A stretch of DNA of 64,000 nucleotides from Termitomyces sp. T153 (lineage: Eukaryota > Basidiomycota > Agaricomycetes > Agaricales > Lyophyllaceae). A model generated the notes under the pieces. It saw only the letters and a program-made list of their open reading frames with translations, ran no database searches and was not told the origin of the DNA. The stretch is from the NCBI GenBank assembly GCA_018296165.2, contig JACKQL020000097.1:109554-173553 (forward strand). The letters are read 5' to 3'. The position numbers were made by a program, and so were the translations under genes. The stretch's first letter is position 1; every line of letters begins with the position of its first letter. Shown piece by piece: positions 23,439 to 36,315 of this stretch.

Positions 23439-26400
23439 CTACAGACGCCAATCTTTGAAGAATTCGTAGTCCTTTTGGACAAAAGCAATCATGAAATCTG
23501 CAACAGAACCGCCTTCAGCATCAGGATCACCTTCAGCTTCAAATTCCTCGTTTGGCACAATTTCACTGGTGCTTTGTGATAGAGGAATAGGTCCCTCAGG
23601 TACTTCTTGGTTTTCCAAGGGTTCACTTGCTTCACCCTCAAAATCTGCTTCATCAGCACCCTGCATTGCAACCTCCTCCGTCGCTGCGACCGCTGCCGCA
23701 CGGACATCTTCTGTATCCTCGAACTCTTCCAAAGCTTTCGATAGTGCACTTTGGTCATTGAAGAGAGAACGCCAATCGAATTCCCCCTTTTGGATGACAA
23801 GATCATCCAAAGATCGCTTCTGATTGGCTTTCCGAAGTAAAGCTTCTTCAACTGTGTGCTGAGACACAAAACGATATATATGAACGTCACGAATTTGACC
23901 AATGCGGTGTGCTCTGCAGACACCTTGTCAGTATTGGACAGGAGACAATTTAAAAAAAATCATACCGATCCTCGCACTGTTTGTCCATTTGCGGATTGAA
24001 ATCGCTGTCGTAGAACACAACAGTGTCCGCGCCAGTGAGGCTAGAGATAAAATAAGTTAAGGGTTCTTAGATGTAATAGAACATGTCTCACTTGATACCC
24101 ACACCCCCTGACCTGGATGAAGCAATGAAACAAAATATCCGTGGGTCAGCGTTGAAGCGTTCTGTGATGTATTGGCGATCCTCTATCTTCGTAGCGCCGT
24201 CAAGTCGAAGATAAAGGTACCCATGAAAGTTGAGGTAAATCTCCAAAATATCGAGGACTTTTGTCATCTGAGTGAAGATGAGGATACGATGACCACCGGC
24301 CTTTTTCTCTCGTAAAAGGCGACTTAATTCTTGAAGTTTCCCGCAGTCATATTGAAGAAGCAATGGATCCGGAAACGCAATCTGTAACTTCACAGCGACC
24401 TTGTGCAACACCTCATCAAAAGTGATCGGTAAGTCTGCTATTATAGTTTTGTATCCAGGGAGCGCGAAGCGCGGTAAATCGAGTGCAACGACGGCAGGAG
24501 TCACAAAAGCAAACTTCTCGATGATACTGGCCATGTCCTCAGCACGCTCGATGTAGGATTTGACCATCGAATTTACGACGCGTGGAGACTCCCAATTTGG
24601 ACAGCAGCCTTCAAAGGAAGAATTGGGAAATATTGGCTCATAGAATTTTGCAACGGTTGCAAGCTCCTCCGACCCATAGATAGGTTCCGGTTTGCAGCGA
24701 AGACGGTTAACATAACCGATGTGGGACCAATGAGCAATTCTCCTTGCACGTTCCATATAGGCAGAGTACTTTCGAAAACCAGCTATTGTTCTAAGATCTT
24801 TTGGAGGTGGTTCTCCAGGACTTTCTGAGGCAAAAGGTAGGAGAGCAGTGGCATCCAGAAGATGTCTCGTAGTCGCAGCAATCAGCGAAACACCTTGGTC
24901 ATTGATGAACTTCAATGCGAGGAGGCGGAGGTTCAAACATTCATCCGGATCTTGTAACAGGCGACGCCGAAGTAGAAGCTCTTTGATCTCGAAATCCGCC
25001 AGAGCCGAGCGCTCCATGGCGAAAGAGGTAACGATTGACCGTACTTCAAAAAGATCTGGATGGTTGCAGACTTTGCGGAGTTGCATGAGGATATTGGCAA
25101 TTTTCTGATATATGCCGGATTGTAAAGCATCACGAGTTTGGGCGCGTGTCATGAACTCATCGTAGAGAAATCGCTGACGCTTTGACAGGGGACAGATAAC
25201 GAGATGCTCATACTTGCTGGGCAGTTCCTTTTCAACGTCGCGTTTCAGTCGTCTTAGAAGGTAGGGGCGCAAAACGGTATGCAACTTGGCAACGCGCTGC
25301 ATAGTGTCATCGTCATCAGCATTTCCCATCTCAATTGCCTTTTCAACGGGATCTGATTGGACGTAAGAAAGAAATCAACGACAAGAATAGGAGGCTTACT
25401 CGAAAACCAATCCCCAAAATCCTTTAAACTCGCAAAACTTGCACCCGACATCAGAAATTGCAGTAACGCCCAGAGCTCCGTGAGATTGTTTTGGAGGGGT
25501 GTTCCGGTCAGGAGGAGACGTCTGAAGGAACGAAACATGAGAAGGATATTCCACCGTTGGGATTTGAAATTCTTGATCATATGGGCTTCGTCAAGGATCA
25601 AATAATACCAAGCTTTCCTTTTGAAGATATGTGCATCCCGACTGGCGAGAGTGTAAGAAGTGATGCAGACGTTGAAGTGATATTTGTCGTTCCAGCCTTG
25701 CCGAAGCTCTTTGCGACGCTTCTGGCTACCATGATAACTCAGAACCCTGAACCCGGGAAGAAATTTTTTGAGTTCCATCTCCCAGTTCAACAACACACTC
25801 GTTGGTACAATCTGTTCAACAAGAATGCTCAGAGTAACGTACCAAACAGATACGCATGACCTACAATGAGGTGCGGCCCCCATATACCCCTATCGCAAGC
25901 GAGATGTGCCAATAAGGCGATCGTTTGGATTGTTTTTCTGAGAGTCAAGAATGAGATAATTATATGCGGCAATAGAGAATGAGACAAACCCCAGCCCCAT
26001 TTCATCGGCAAGAATCCCATTCAAGTTGTTAGTGTGAAGGCTTGCAAGCCACTCTAATCCAGATTGTTGGTATGGTCGAAGATTTCCTCTCAATAATAGA
26101 GGCGGGAGAATTCTAGCATCAGCACTCCAATTGACAGGAGCTACTGCAAAGGGCTTCAAGTACTCCGGTAAGGCAGTTTCATCTTCCTTTTCTGTGTTCA
26201 TTGTGTTTTCGTCGTCAAACGCTTCGCCCGAACCCTGCTCATTCTCTAACAAATCGGCAGCCACCGAGTATACAGCACTTTGAATTTGAGAGTCGTTGTC
26301 CTCGTCAGCCGACACATCTGTTCGGTGTAAGCTGTCAGAAATGATGCGAGGACTTGAATGATTAGGCGAAAGCAGAGTGTTGGCATTTGGCTGTGTAACT

Positions 26401-29009
26401 ATTCCATCTGGGAGGTTGGAACGGTCATCACCAACACTTTGAGTATGAACATAGGGCTGCGGAGAACAAACATCTCTGATGGGTTGAGAGAACGGAGTAT
26501 CGGCAGGTAATGCGGTAGATGTAGATGACTGATGACCATCATAGTTTTCAGTGTCTTCCTCGACAGAATCTGGCTCAAGAATAGGGTTGTCTGACAATAT
26601 TGACAAGGGAATGGGGACAGAAATGGATGGCGATAGGGAAGGATGACGCAGGGATTCCGCTTTGATTGACCCAGAAGACGGCAGGGACATCGACCTCGTC
26701 GGTGCTGCTAAAATGTCTCGTTCCGAGCCTGCGGCCGAATGAATATTGAGAGTAAGGGGACGTAAAGGGTGTGATGAAGAATTCAAGGGCTCCGGAGTCA
26801 GCAAGTCTCTGATCGCAGCGACTGGTAACCCGTTAGGCGTTTCATTACCGAGGACAGAGGGAAAGTGAGGTTCCTCGATCTCGCTCGGAAGTATTTTAGT
26901 CATAGATCGAGGAGTGCCAAGCAACGCTCGGGTTTCAACATCTTCTGCATCGGAGTCCTCAAGATCCTCGACACGAGATGACGCCTCGCCGATATCACTT
27001 CCTACAGAGCTCTTGAGCGCTTCATCCTCTCTTGCTTCATCCTGCTCGTCATTGGTGTCATCGCGTTCTTCGATGCCCTCTCCTTGAACCTCCTCTTCGG
27101 AGCTCGAGATGTCACCTTCGTTCTCTTCCTCTTCCTCATCGGACCCCCAAACTCCACCTGCAAGAGACATACTACTTGAACGGCTACGAGGAAGCTCGCC
27201 TCGTGTTAAGTCGCTTTGCTGAGTCTCCAAAAGTTGTCCACTTTGATCCAGAATGGCGTCTAGATGTTCACGACCACGACGAACCTCGTCGGCTTCTTGT
27301 TTGAGCCGCTCCTGCTCTCGAATATGCTACCAGTGTACCTACGTCAGTTTCAGGCTCCAGCAAGGGGGAAAAGTAAGCTCACAAAGACAGCCTTTTTCCA
27401 CTCATCCGTGACCATACGAATCGTGGCTTTTGCCAAGGCTCGCAATCTGCGTTCTTCCTGGATCTTGAGCCTCTCTTTCATTGCTTCTTGACCATCCCAA
27501 TATCCCCGGATAGCCTTCGCCCACTGACTAGCAATCTGTTGCCCCGATGACTTTCTTCTCCAAGATTGGCCAATATGACATGCGGCTTCAACGACATGGT
27601 CCCAAGGATCGTTTGACTGTCGTGGTGGGGCCAGAGACTTCCCCATATTCTCTTCGTTAAATTGGAATAATTCGTTGAAGATTGGCAGGAAGCCGCCGTT
27701 TTTCTGAAGTCTTTCTGCGCGTTCTAAGACTGACACGTCTACTTGCACTTGATGTTCTAAAGTGCTCTCCTTCACATCGTGGCCATTGAGAGTGAAGTAC
27801 GACCTTAGGAAGGTGTCCACAGAGGAGTTATATTCCACTGGTGGAGGTCGCTGTTTGGGATTAGTAATGGGAGGCGCAGGTCTACGTACGAGGAGCTTGA
27901 CACGTTTAATGTTCAGCCTCGGAAGGGCTGGAGGTGCAGAAATAGACGTCGGTTCGTGTCCTGAATGGCTGGGCAGCTTTGGAGAAGGCAAAGACGACTT
28001 TACCTGAAACCAATCAGCGAGTGGACATCCCAGATGACGAAAAAATTACCACTTCAACAGGCTTATCCGCATCAGTGGCCTTTTCATTGTACGATCTAAG
28101 CCTTCCACTTCTGCGGCTTTCGACGGAAATAGACTCGCGACCCTTGTTCTCAGCCAACTTGCGTTTCTTCGTTGGCCTGCTTGTGACGAGGTCGTCATTG
28201 TGAGGTTGCCTACGAACAACGATGACAGAAATGCTTTCTTCTGTTGGGGATGGATCATCATCGAAAATGCTAGCGTTAGCACGCTCAGGAAGGCGTTCTG
28301 CCGTACGTTCCTTCAAACCACTGGATTTTGCAGCTTCCTGTAGTATAGTAGCGTTCGTCGAAGCTCCAGCTCTAGTTTGCCTCTTAGTTCGAGAAGGAAC
28401 GGATGCAGGAGTTGGAAAGGGTGCCGAAATCGAAGATGTCTTCAAAAGTTGTTCCTGTTCTGTGCGACTACGCCGGGTTGAGCGCGAAGAACCAGCAGCT
28501 GCTTTGTCAACGAGATTGTAGAGAGAGGTTTTATACTGAGAAATAGTCCATAAACATTCTACATTTATCTTCCACAGAATGACATACATTCTGAAAGACT
28601 TTCGAGTTGTCCGTCTTGGCTTCCTGTAGAGTTTATTCAGTGTGTACATAACAGGATTGAATGTTAGAACATACTTTGGGATTGAAGCTGACCATGTTAA
28701 TGAAGTGATCCATATGGAACATCTCTCGAACCTTGGAACTCCCATGAGAGAGATACAGGTTAACGACAAGGGTACGAAACATACCAGTGTGTCATGGCGG
28801 TCCACCACCGTTTGAAGCTGCTTTTGCTTCTGAGAAATCAGGTCTTCCCTCTCTGCTTCAAAGACCTCCTGCACTACAGTAACTTTCTGAGAACCGCCCT
28901 GCTTTGCTTTGCCTCGGGGCCTGCCTTGCTTATTCCTGTCGCCTCCAGTCACAAATCCACATCCCTTTGTTTCTTGACCCTTGCTACTCCGTATCCCATT
29001 CGCCGACAT
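23439..29009 (-). CDS. SWR1: SWR1-type chromatin remodelling ATPase
   Basis: The frame starts at 29009 (MSANGIRSSKGQETKG) and ends at 23439 (..FFKDWRL). It is split by short introns. Order: basic N-terminus with NLS-like PTKKRKL; an HSA domain around 27400-27900 (SWRRKSSGQQIASQWAKAI); a long acidic region near 26900-27200 (DEEEEENEGD, SSSEEEVQGEG); helicase lobe 1 with LRPYQQSGLEWLASLH, DEMGLGKT (after a 51-nt intron), VPTSVLLNWEMELKKFLPGF, DEAHMIKNF and TGTPLQNNLTELW; RLKRDVEKELPSKYEH; and lobe 2 with ILIFTQMTKVLDILE, SRSGGVGIKLTGADTVV and AHRIGQIRDVHIYRF. A long insert separates the lobes, typical of INO80/SWR1 enzymes. The HSA and insert order favour Swr1, which exchanges H2A for H2A.Z in nucleosomes. 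Confidence 0.93.
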
Positions 29010-29626
29010 ACAGGCAAATTCCGGCTGTCTGGTTCAAGCTGGCGAGGGCGGTGCGCGTTACCAATAGAGTCCGACAAGTCAAATTGGGACTGACGGCCTC
29101 AATCTCCTGAGATCCGAGATGGTTTGGTAAGATTCTTCAACGCAAGTAAAGCTAGAAACGAGCTCAGAACGATGAAATGATCCCAGACAACGGTCGGAAC
29201 GCGCGCCCTGGTGGATGAAGCGTAAGTATTGATTTTGTGTAGCATTATTTTTTGCAAGTGTGATGCGTGTTTGGTTGACAAATAGGGTTTTTGAAACGAC
29301 AATCACGGTGGCCCAGCATTGATGCCGGGTACGATATATATCGATATAAGCATACATACAAGTGTACAAGGTATCGGCGACGACCAGCTCGCAATAGTGA
29401 ACCAAGGGTAAAATACAGGTAGCCCGAGGGTATAGTAAAGATACGTAGTAACGTTGCGTCGCAGCATCTGGTCATTCTATCAACCACCTTCCAATCGTAT
29501 CCGAGAGTCGTGCAAGCGCAGATATAGATGTGCAACGTTATTATTGGTATTTTCGTCGTGATGACTGAGCTGTCATGATTTTTCGTAGGACCCCGCTTGG
29601 ACCCTGCAGGTCCTGCTGTGTCGCGT
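29010..29626. other. Intergenic, SWR1 upstream / PKA 3' flank
   Basis: 617 bp between two minus-strand genes. Frames present here are 3' flank of the kinase gene in other frames. Nothing else is seen. Confidence 0.45.
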
Positions 29627-31127
<1,501 letters not shown>

Positions 31128-32503
31128 GGAAGGAACGCGGCTGAAACCAACGCAGAGAGAAAGAATCAAGAAAAGGAGAATACGAGAGATATTGGCAGAA
31201 AATGTTCCTCAAAGGAAAGCGATCTCATAGAAGATCCTATCATTGTTCGTTTAGCATATCTGAATTTGGTTGACAACAAACAAATTGCCTCGAGGCCAAC
31301 TTGGAACAAGGTCGCAATTACGCTAGCCTTATTTCCAGGATTCGATAGATACCAGGTGCCTGTTTCACCCCAGTCACCTCGACCCTAAGGTTGTTATCTG
31401 TGTACCCGCTGTCATCTGGGAGAATCTACTACGTACGGTAGTACTTCCAAACAACTAGTGTATCACAGTCGTCGATGTTCGCAACGGTGTAATACTTAAC
31501 AGCGCTCAGCGCTCAGCCTTAATCCTATGAGCTTGCCGTTATTTCCCAAACAAATGGGAGGTTCACCCAAAAGTCAATAAATATCTTCAACCCCATTCTG
31601 GTCCTGAGTTAGAAATCATAATTATAACAGAACACTTGGGGGACCCACAGTACCTGGTGTCAGATTGAGGTTTTATTTTCTCATACTCATACCTTGTGCA
31701 AGGTCGTAACTATTTGACAGAAAATCAGGTCACAGAACTGACGCAGGAGCCTGTTGGTAAAATTTGAGTAAAATTTGGTACTTTAGTAGTTTTCCCCATC
31801 GTTAGCTGTGTCTTGTCACAGGCCTACGTTGGGCTGGTGGTTTGGAAACTCAGCCGTATGTGTTGTCAATTGACACGTTATTATCACTGGCATGCCTGAA
31901 ATCGATTTACGATATTCAGTGAAAATGGATGGTATTCAATTCCAATTAGCAGAGCGGCTTCTTCCAAGATTGCAGCAGCAGCGAGGATTAAAGTAACCCT
32001 TGTTCTTTCCTTTTTATACGCACTACTGGCTTTCAGTTCTAGTGAATACTCGTGGGATATGTGACGAAGCAACACTAGATCTCTGATGCTGCGCCACATT
32101 TTGTACTCCAGCATTTGACCTTCATAGAATGTCTGGGCAGAGTAAACTCTCTCTGAGAGTTTGGAGGATCAGGAGATGTACTTCAGTTATAACCAAACGT
32201 GCAGAGTTCATAATCTTCGGCGCTTATGATCGTTGCAATAGATGATTACAGATGTAGGTGTCTCATCGTTAAGTCAGATGCAGGGGGTTCGGCGGTCTGA
32301 CCCCTCACTGTCAAGTCCATCAATCGGTCATGTAATAGTATACAGTATATTTGTTGAACCTCGGCAATATTTACAGAAAATCATGACTCCCAATATCCTT
32401 TGTGGTTGTGTGAACCCAACCTTCTCTGATGCGAGACACCCTTCCTATCGAGAACCCCAATTGTCAATGCACTCGAAAAAACTCCTCCCACGCTGATATA
32501 CAA
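31128..32503. other. Intergenic 1.4 kb upstream of the PKA gene
   Basis: No supported gene. A 76-codon frame at 31884-32114 (-) has no recognised similarity. The sequence probably holds the PKA promoter and the 3' flank of the SET gene. Confidence 0.4.
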
Positions 32504-34344
32504 CTATCCAGGATGGATGATTCGCCGATCACGAATGTTAGCGCTTCTCTCGTCAGTTGCATGTTTATCGGCGTATTCTTTAGATAAGCACATTGCGTGA
32601 GTAAAGAATTTGCACAGAAGGAGGGTGCTCACGTCTAGAACCTCGTTCAGGTCACCAGATCCTAAAAGAAGCTTCTTTTCCAGCTGGGATTTCCGCGCAG
32701 AACACAGACTGACTATCGAGCGAGCAACAGCAAGTATGACATCCATTTCTGAGTTTTTTGGCAGCTGTTCAATGTTTTCTACATTCACCCCCTCCAGGGC
32801 GAGCTGATACTCCAGTAATACTCTGAGCTCGGCCGTGGCAGGGCCGATTTGTTCTTCCACGCTACCCCGATCACCGCGCAGACACAGAGGCAGAGCAAGC
32901 AGCGCCCAGAGTTGGTGAGAGACTTTTCCGTCACTATCAAGACAAAACAAGCTGTTCTCGTTACCTTCATGAAAATAGATCAGACTGGATTCGGGTAAAC
33001 GCATGCATATTCCATCTCGACCAACACTGTGAACCACTGCCATCCAATGTGCTTCCATTTGAGACAGGTTTGGATATAAAGCACCAGAGCGATCCGTGCA
33101 AAACATGAGAACCTCACTCAAATCCCAATAAATATGATCATTGTCGTTAACATCAAGGGTAAACCCATATCGAGCCAGGAGCTGTGCGTTCGAGAGACCT
33201 TCGCCATAGGTATTAAAAACTTCTTCGCCAGGCATGATTTCAGCATTGGACACCATCTCGTAGTACGAATCATAATCTACGAGTGCATTAGACTGTGTTG
33301 GATCGATTTTGCCAGCGTAAAGCATGGACTGATTGATTACTTCGTAGGCATCGTGAGGACATTCGTGGAGAGATCCGCATTGTGAACAAACATCGAATTC
33401 AGTCTGTGAGGAAATTGAGTGCACCCGATAAAGTAAGATCTCGAGAAGGTACCTCGAGATGTACATGATTATCATGGGAATGATTAAAACTGTATGTACT
33501 GAACTCAAAGCTACCACGGAGATGGATGGACTGAACTTACGAATCGGCAATAGGAACCATAGATAGACCATGATAACCATCCACTAGAAATGCTCTTGAA
33601 GAAACAAGGCTATATGCGTGATAGAAACCTTCCAACGATATTGTGGTTGCAGGAACATAAGTTCGATTGTTGAAGTAGCGAAGGAGGAGCGGCTCCGCAA
33701 CCGTGTTAAAGTAGCCATCCTGAGTATTCAGGATCAACCAGATATCTTCCGAAAGGAGGCACTTACAATATCTTCCAGTTTGACACTTGAATCTGAAGTG
33801 AGTCTTCGGCCTATTTCAGTGTCCTCGAGCCATTGCAGCCCTTTCTTTCCATCATTGGTGTGATTTACATTCAAAAAATCTTGGGCCCAAAAGAGGGGAA
33901 TGGGAATTGGTTTACGTGGAAGAGACTGTATGTATCCGAACCAACGCGACGTTTCGCCATTCAGTCTGAGAGATCTTTTGGTCAGAACGTTGCAACAGGT
34001 TGTTTTGTTCGGTAGCCTTACATCTCGACGTACAATGCAAGCGTAAGAGAAAGCAACGCAGGGGGGCCAGAAAGAACCGGTTCAATTTCTTTGGACAGGG
34101 AGCATGATCTCACAGATATCACAGAGTCTCTGTGAATAAGAACCACTGATGGTTGGTAAGTCACATAATGAACTAACGAGTGCGTATGTGGCTTACGGCA
34201 AGTATGTGCGGGGATATGCTTGTCTTTTGCATAGACTGCGATACAGTTTTCTTCATTAGATCGTATTTCCAACCGAGGGTCTATCCAAATGTCGTTCTCT
34301 GTGCACCATCGCACTAGAGTTGACACCGCTGAAGCAAGAGCCAT
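32504..34344 (-). CDS. SET-domain lysine methyltransferase (SETD3/RuBisCO LSMT-like class)
   Basis: Start ATG 34344 gives MALASAVSTLVRWCTEND. The exons continue through FWAQDFL, the cysteine cluster and the C-terminal helical region to the stop at 32504. After two short introns the key SET segment reads VPIADSFNHSHDNHVHLE (the NH motif that binds AdoMet), followed by VCSQCGSLHECPHD, a CxxC..C..H cluster specific to this fungal subgroup, and EEVFNTYGEGLSNAQLLARYG, the second AdoMet/Tyr motif. The product is about 490 residues. Members methylate non-histone or ribosomal proteins; the target here is unknown. The COX14-like gene starts 65 bp away in the opposite direction, so they share a promoter. 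Confidence 0.88.
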
Positions 34345-34409
34345 GCAACGGCAAGTTCCGTGATGACATCGCATTCGCCAAAATTTACATTTTCCGCGGA
34401 TACTTTCTC

Positions 34410-34815
34410 ATGCCACGGCTATCGGTGCTCGACATCTTTCATAGAGGAGTGGTCTACTCTCTTGTGGGTCTTTCAATCTGGGGAATTGCGATGAGCGTTG
34501 CTGTGCATCGAGACACCATCCAGCGTGGCAAAGGTTAGTCCCTTTCAAATCGACACGGAGTTCTTCCCTTCCGCTTACCCCTTAAATCAACACAGAGGTA
34601 TGAGGGCTTCTTGTAGAACACGGGATTCAATCACATACGACGTCTTAGTATATGGCTAAGAGAGAACTCGTTGCCCAACTGGATAAAGTTGTACGTTTTT
34701 GCATTGTATGATCACGGTGATACTGTTCTTGGTTCTGATCGTCAATCAGGAAGAGGAGAAGGAAATCTCTCTCGCGGAAGCTGCACAGGCTGCCTTGCCT
34801 AGTCGTCGTGTTTAG
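34410..34815 (+). CDS. COX14-like cytochrome oxidase assembly protein
   Basis: Exon 1 (34410-34533) encodes MPRLSVLDIFHRGVVYSLVG and the rest of a single membrane span, then VHRDTIQRGK. Exons 34649-34687 (YMAKRELVAQLDK) and 34750-34815 (EEEKEISLAEAAQAALPSRR) finish a 76-residue protein. Joining exon 1 directly to 34649 gives a stop codon. Inserting the dinucleotide AG at 34596-34597, which is flanked by CACAG and GTATGA, restores the frame as GKEYMAKRE. This suggests a 2-nt microexon. The short, single-span, basic-ended protein fits the COX14 family of mitochondrial inner-membrane complex IV assembly factors; the assignment rests on size and pattern. It is divergent from the SET gene at 34344. 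Confidence 0.65.
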
Positions 34816-35139
34816 GATGTGACTGAATGGTTGGTTTGCTTTGCATATCACATCTTTAAGAACTATGACAAGTGGCTAGCTAGTACGCATTGCGATTGCC
34901 TAAAGGAATTTCCAAAGTTTTGTTTGAACAACGAATTTCAAACAAAAGTTGACCGAACATGAACATATCAATACAAGAATTACTACACCCTATGCTATGG
35001 GATAACTATGGCTACACTGGGTATCGAATCATCGAATAGAAAATGGACCTTGCTCAGAACTATGTCCACAGGCATCTTGGGATAATGTTTAGGTTGCAAT
35101 TAAGAACCTTCCCATCTGCCGTGAACTGTGCTCATTGAT
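34816..35139. other. Convergent 3' intergenic region
   Basis: 324 bp between the ends of the COX14-like (+) and GNAT (-) genes. No coding signal. Confidence 0.5.
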
Positions 35140-36315
35140 TCACCAGTGCCCGAGATTAACTTTTTCCCTATCGAATCCTAATTCAAGCCAAGGGTCAATA
35201 CCTTGTACTTTCTGGCTGTCTTCGGCGAGTCCAACGAAGCCAACATGATCGTATACACGAGCTGCTTTGTTGTTGTTTCCAACATAGAGAACAACGCTCT
35301 CTTTGCAGTTGGGCCCAGTGAGTAAACTAACAGTAAAGTGGTCAATTCTCTCAAACTAGAGGCAACTAAGCAGTAAGCTTACTGTTCGCAAACTTTGTGA
35401 ACAAGGCGTTTTGCGTAGCCGTTGCGCAACCATCTCTCCTTCGTATGGACCTTTGTGATTGCTGCGACGCGATCGCTATTGCGAGTGAAAGCGACGATTG
35501 ATGCTATCTCCTTTTCTCCTCCGAGTTTTTTCGCTTCATGGACCCAAACTTGCCCCTTTTCAACCAAGTTGATTGCTTCCTGCTGCGCTCGAGCCTCAGT
35601 TAGGGTGAACGGTTCCTGCAGATCGTAAGTTTCTGCCCTATGATCGTCAATGAGAAATTAGACGCACCGAGGTACTTGCAAAGCGGTAGCAAAGTTCTCC
35701 AACCTCTTCTATGTCTTCGTGCACCGCAGGTCGCAAGACGTATTTTTGGGACTCGTCGACCGAAGAGTACCGCAAAGTTTTAATTGTGCAATAGCTGATT
35801 TTGGCAGCGTAATACTCATGGTTATCAGCTAAGCCGACGCCAGTGTGTGGCGTCCATTCTTCTGCGAATATACGAGTGACAGGTTGAACCGAGAAGATTG
35901 AGAAGACCCTGGAAGTAGGTACGGTTGCAGCCAATGCTACGACCAGATGCCGGATACAAGGTCGAATGTAGTCGTCGACCAGATGGTCGAAGGGGAGAGG
36001 GGTGAAAATAAAAACTGGGTGCGGACCCAGGGGGCCATCCGTCACAGATAAGATGAACTCGATCTCCGAGTTGGTACTGCAAATAATCCACCAATCAGAG
36101 GATGCGGCACTGTTGGATTTTTCTTTGGCTTCGAGGGCCTGTGGCAGAATTACATTCGCAGCACGGGGGTTATCTTGAAGCACTTTCCAAACCGCTGGGG
36201 GGAATTTTCTCGGATCAGAGATGCGTTGAATGGATATATCTGAAGGCAAGAAAGGCATCAAGAACGAAGAACGTCGAAACGGAGAATAGGTTGAAGATAG
36301 TGAGGAGAGTTCCAC
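35140..36315 (-). CDS. GNAT-family N-acetyltransferase
   Basis: Start ATG 36315 (MELSSLSSTYSPFRRSSF); a start at 36261 (MPFLPSDISIQ) is also possible. The protein reads through an N-terminal region ending in LRPAVHEDIEEVGELCYRFA, EPFTLTEARAQQEAINLVEK after an intron, the acetyl-CoA motif A (ITKVHTKERWLRNGYAKRLV, with RxxGxA), and motif B YVGNNNKAARVYDHVGFVGL. It ends REKVNLGHW at 35140. The product is about 360 residues, with the GNAT fold in the C-terminal half; the N-terminal half may be a degenerate second GNAT lobe. Such proteins are common in basidiomycetes, with unknown acceptors. Cytosolic by lack of signals. Confidence 0.85.
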
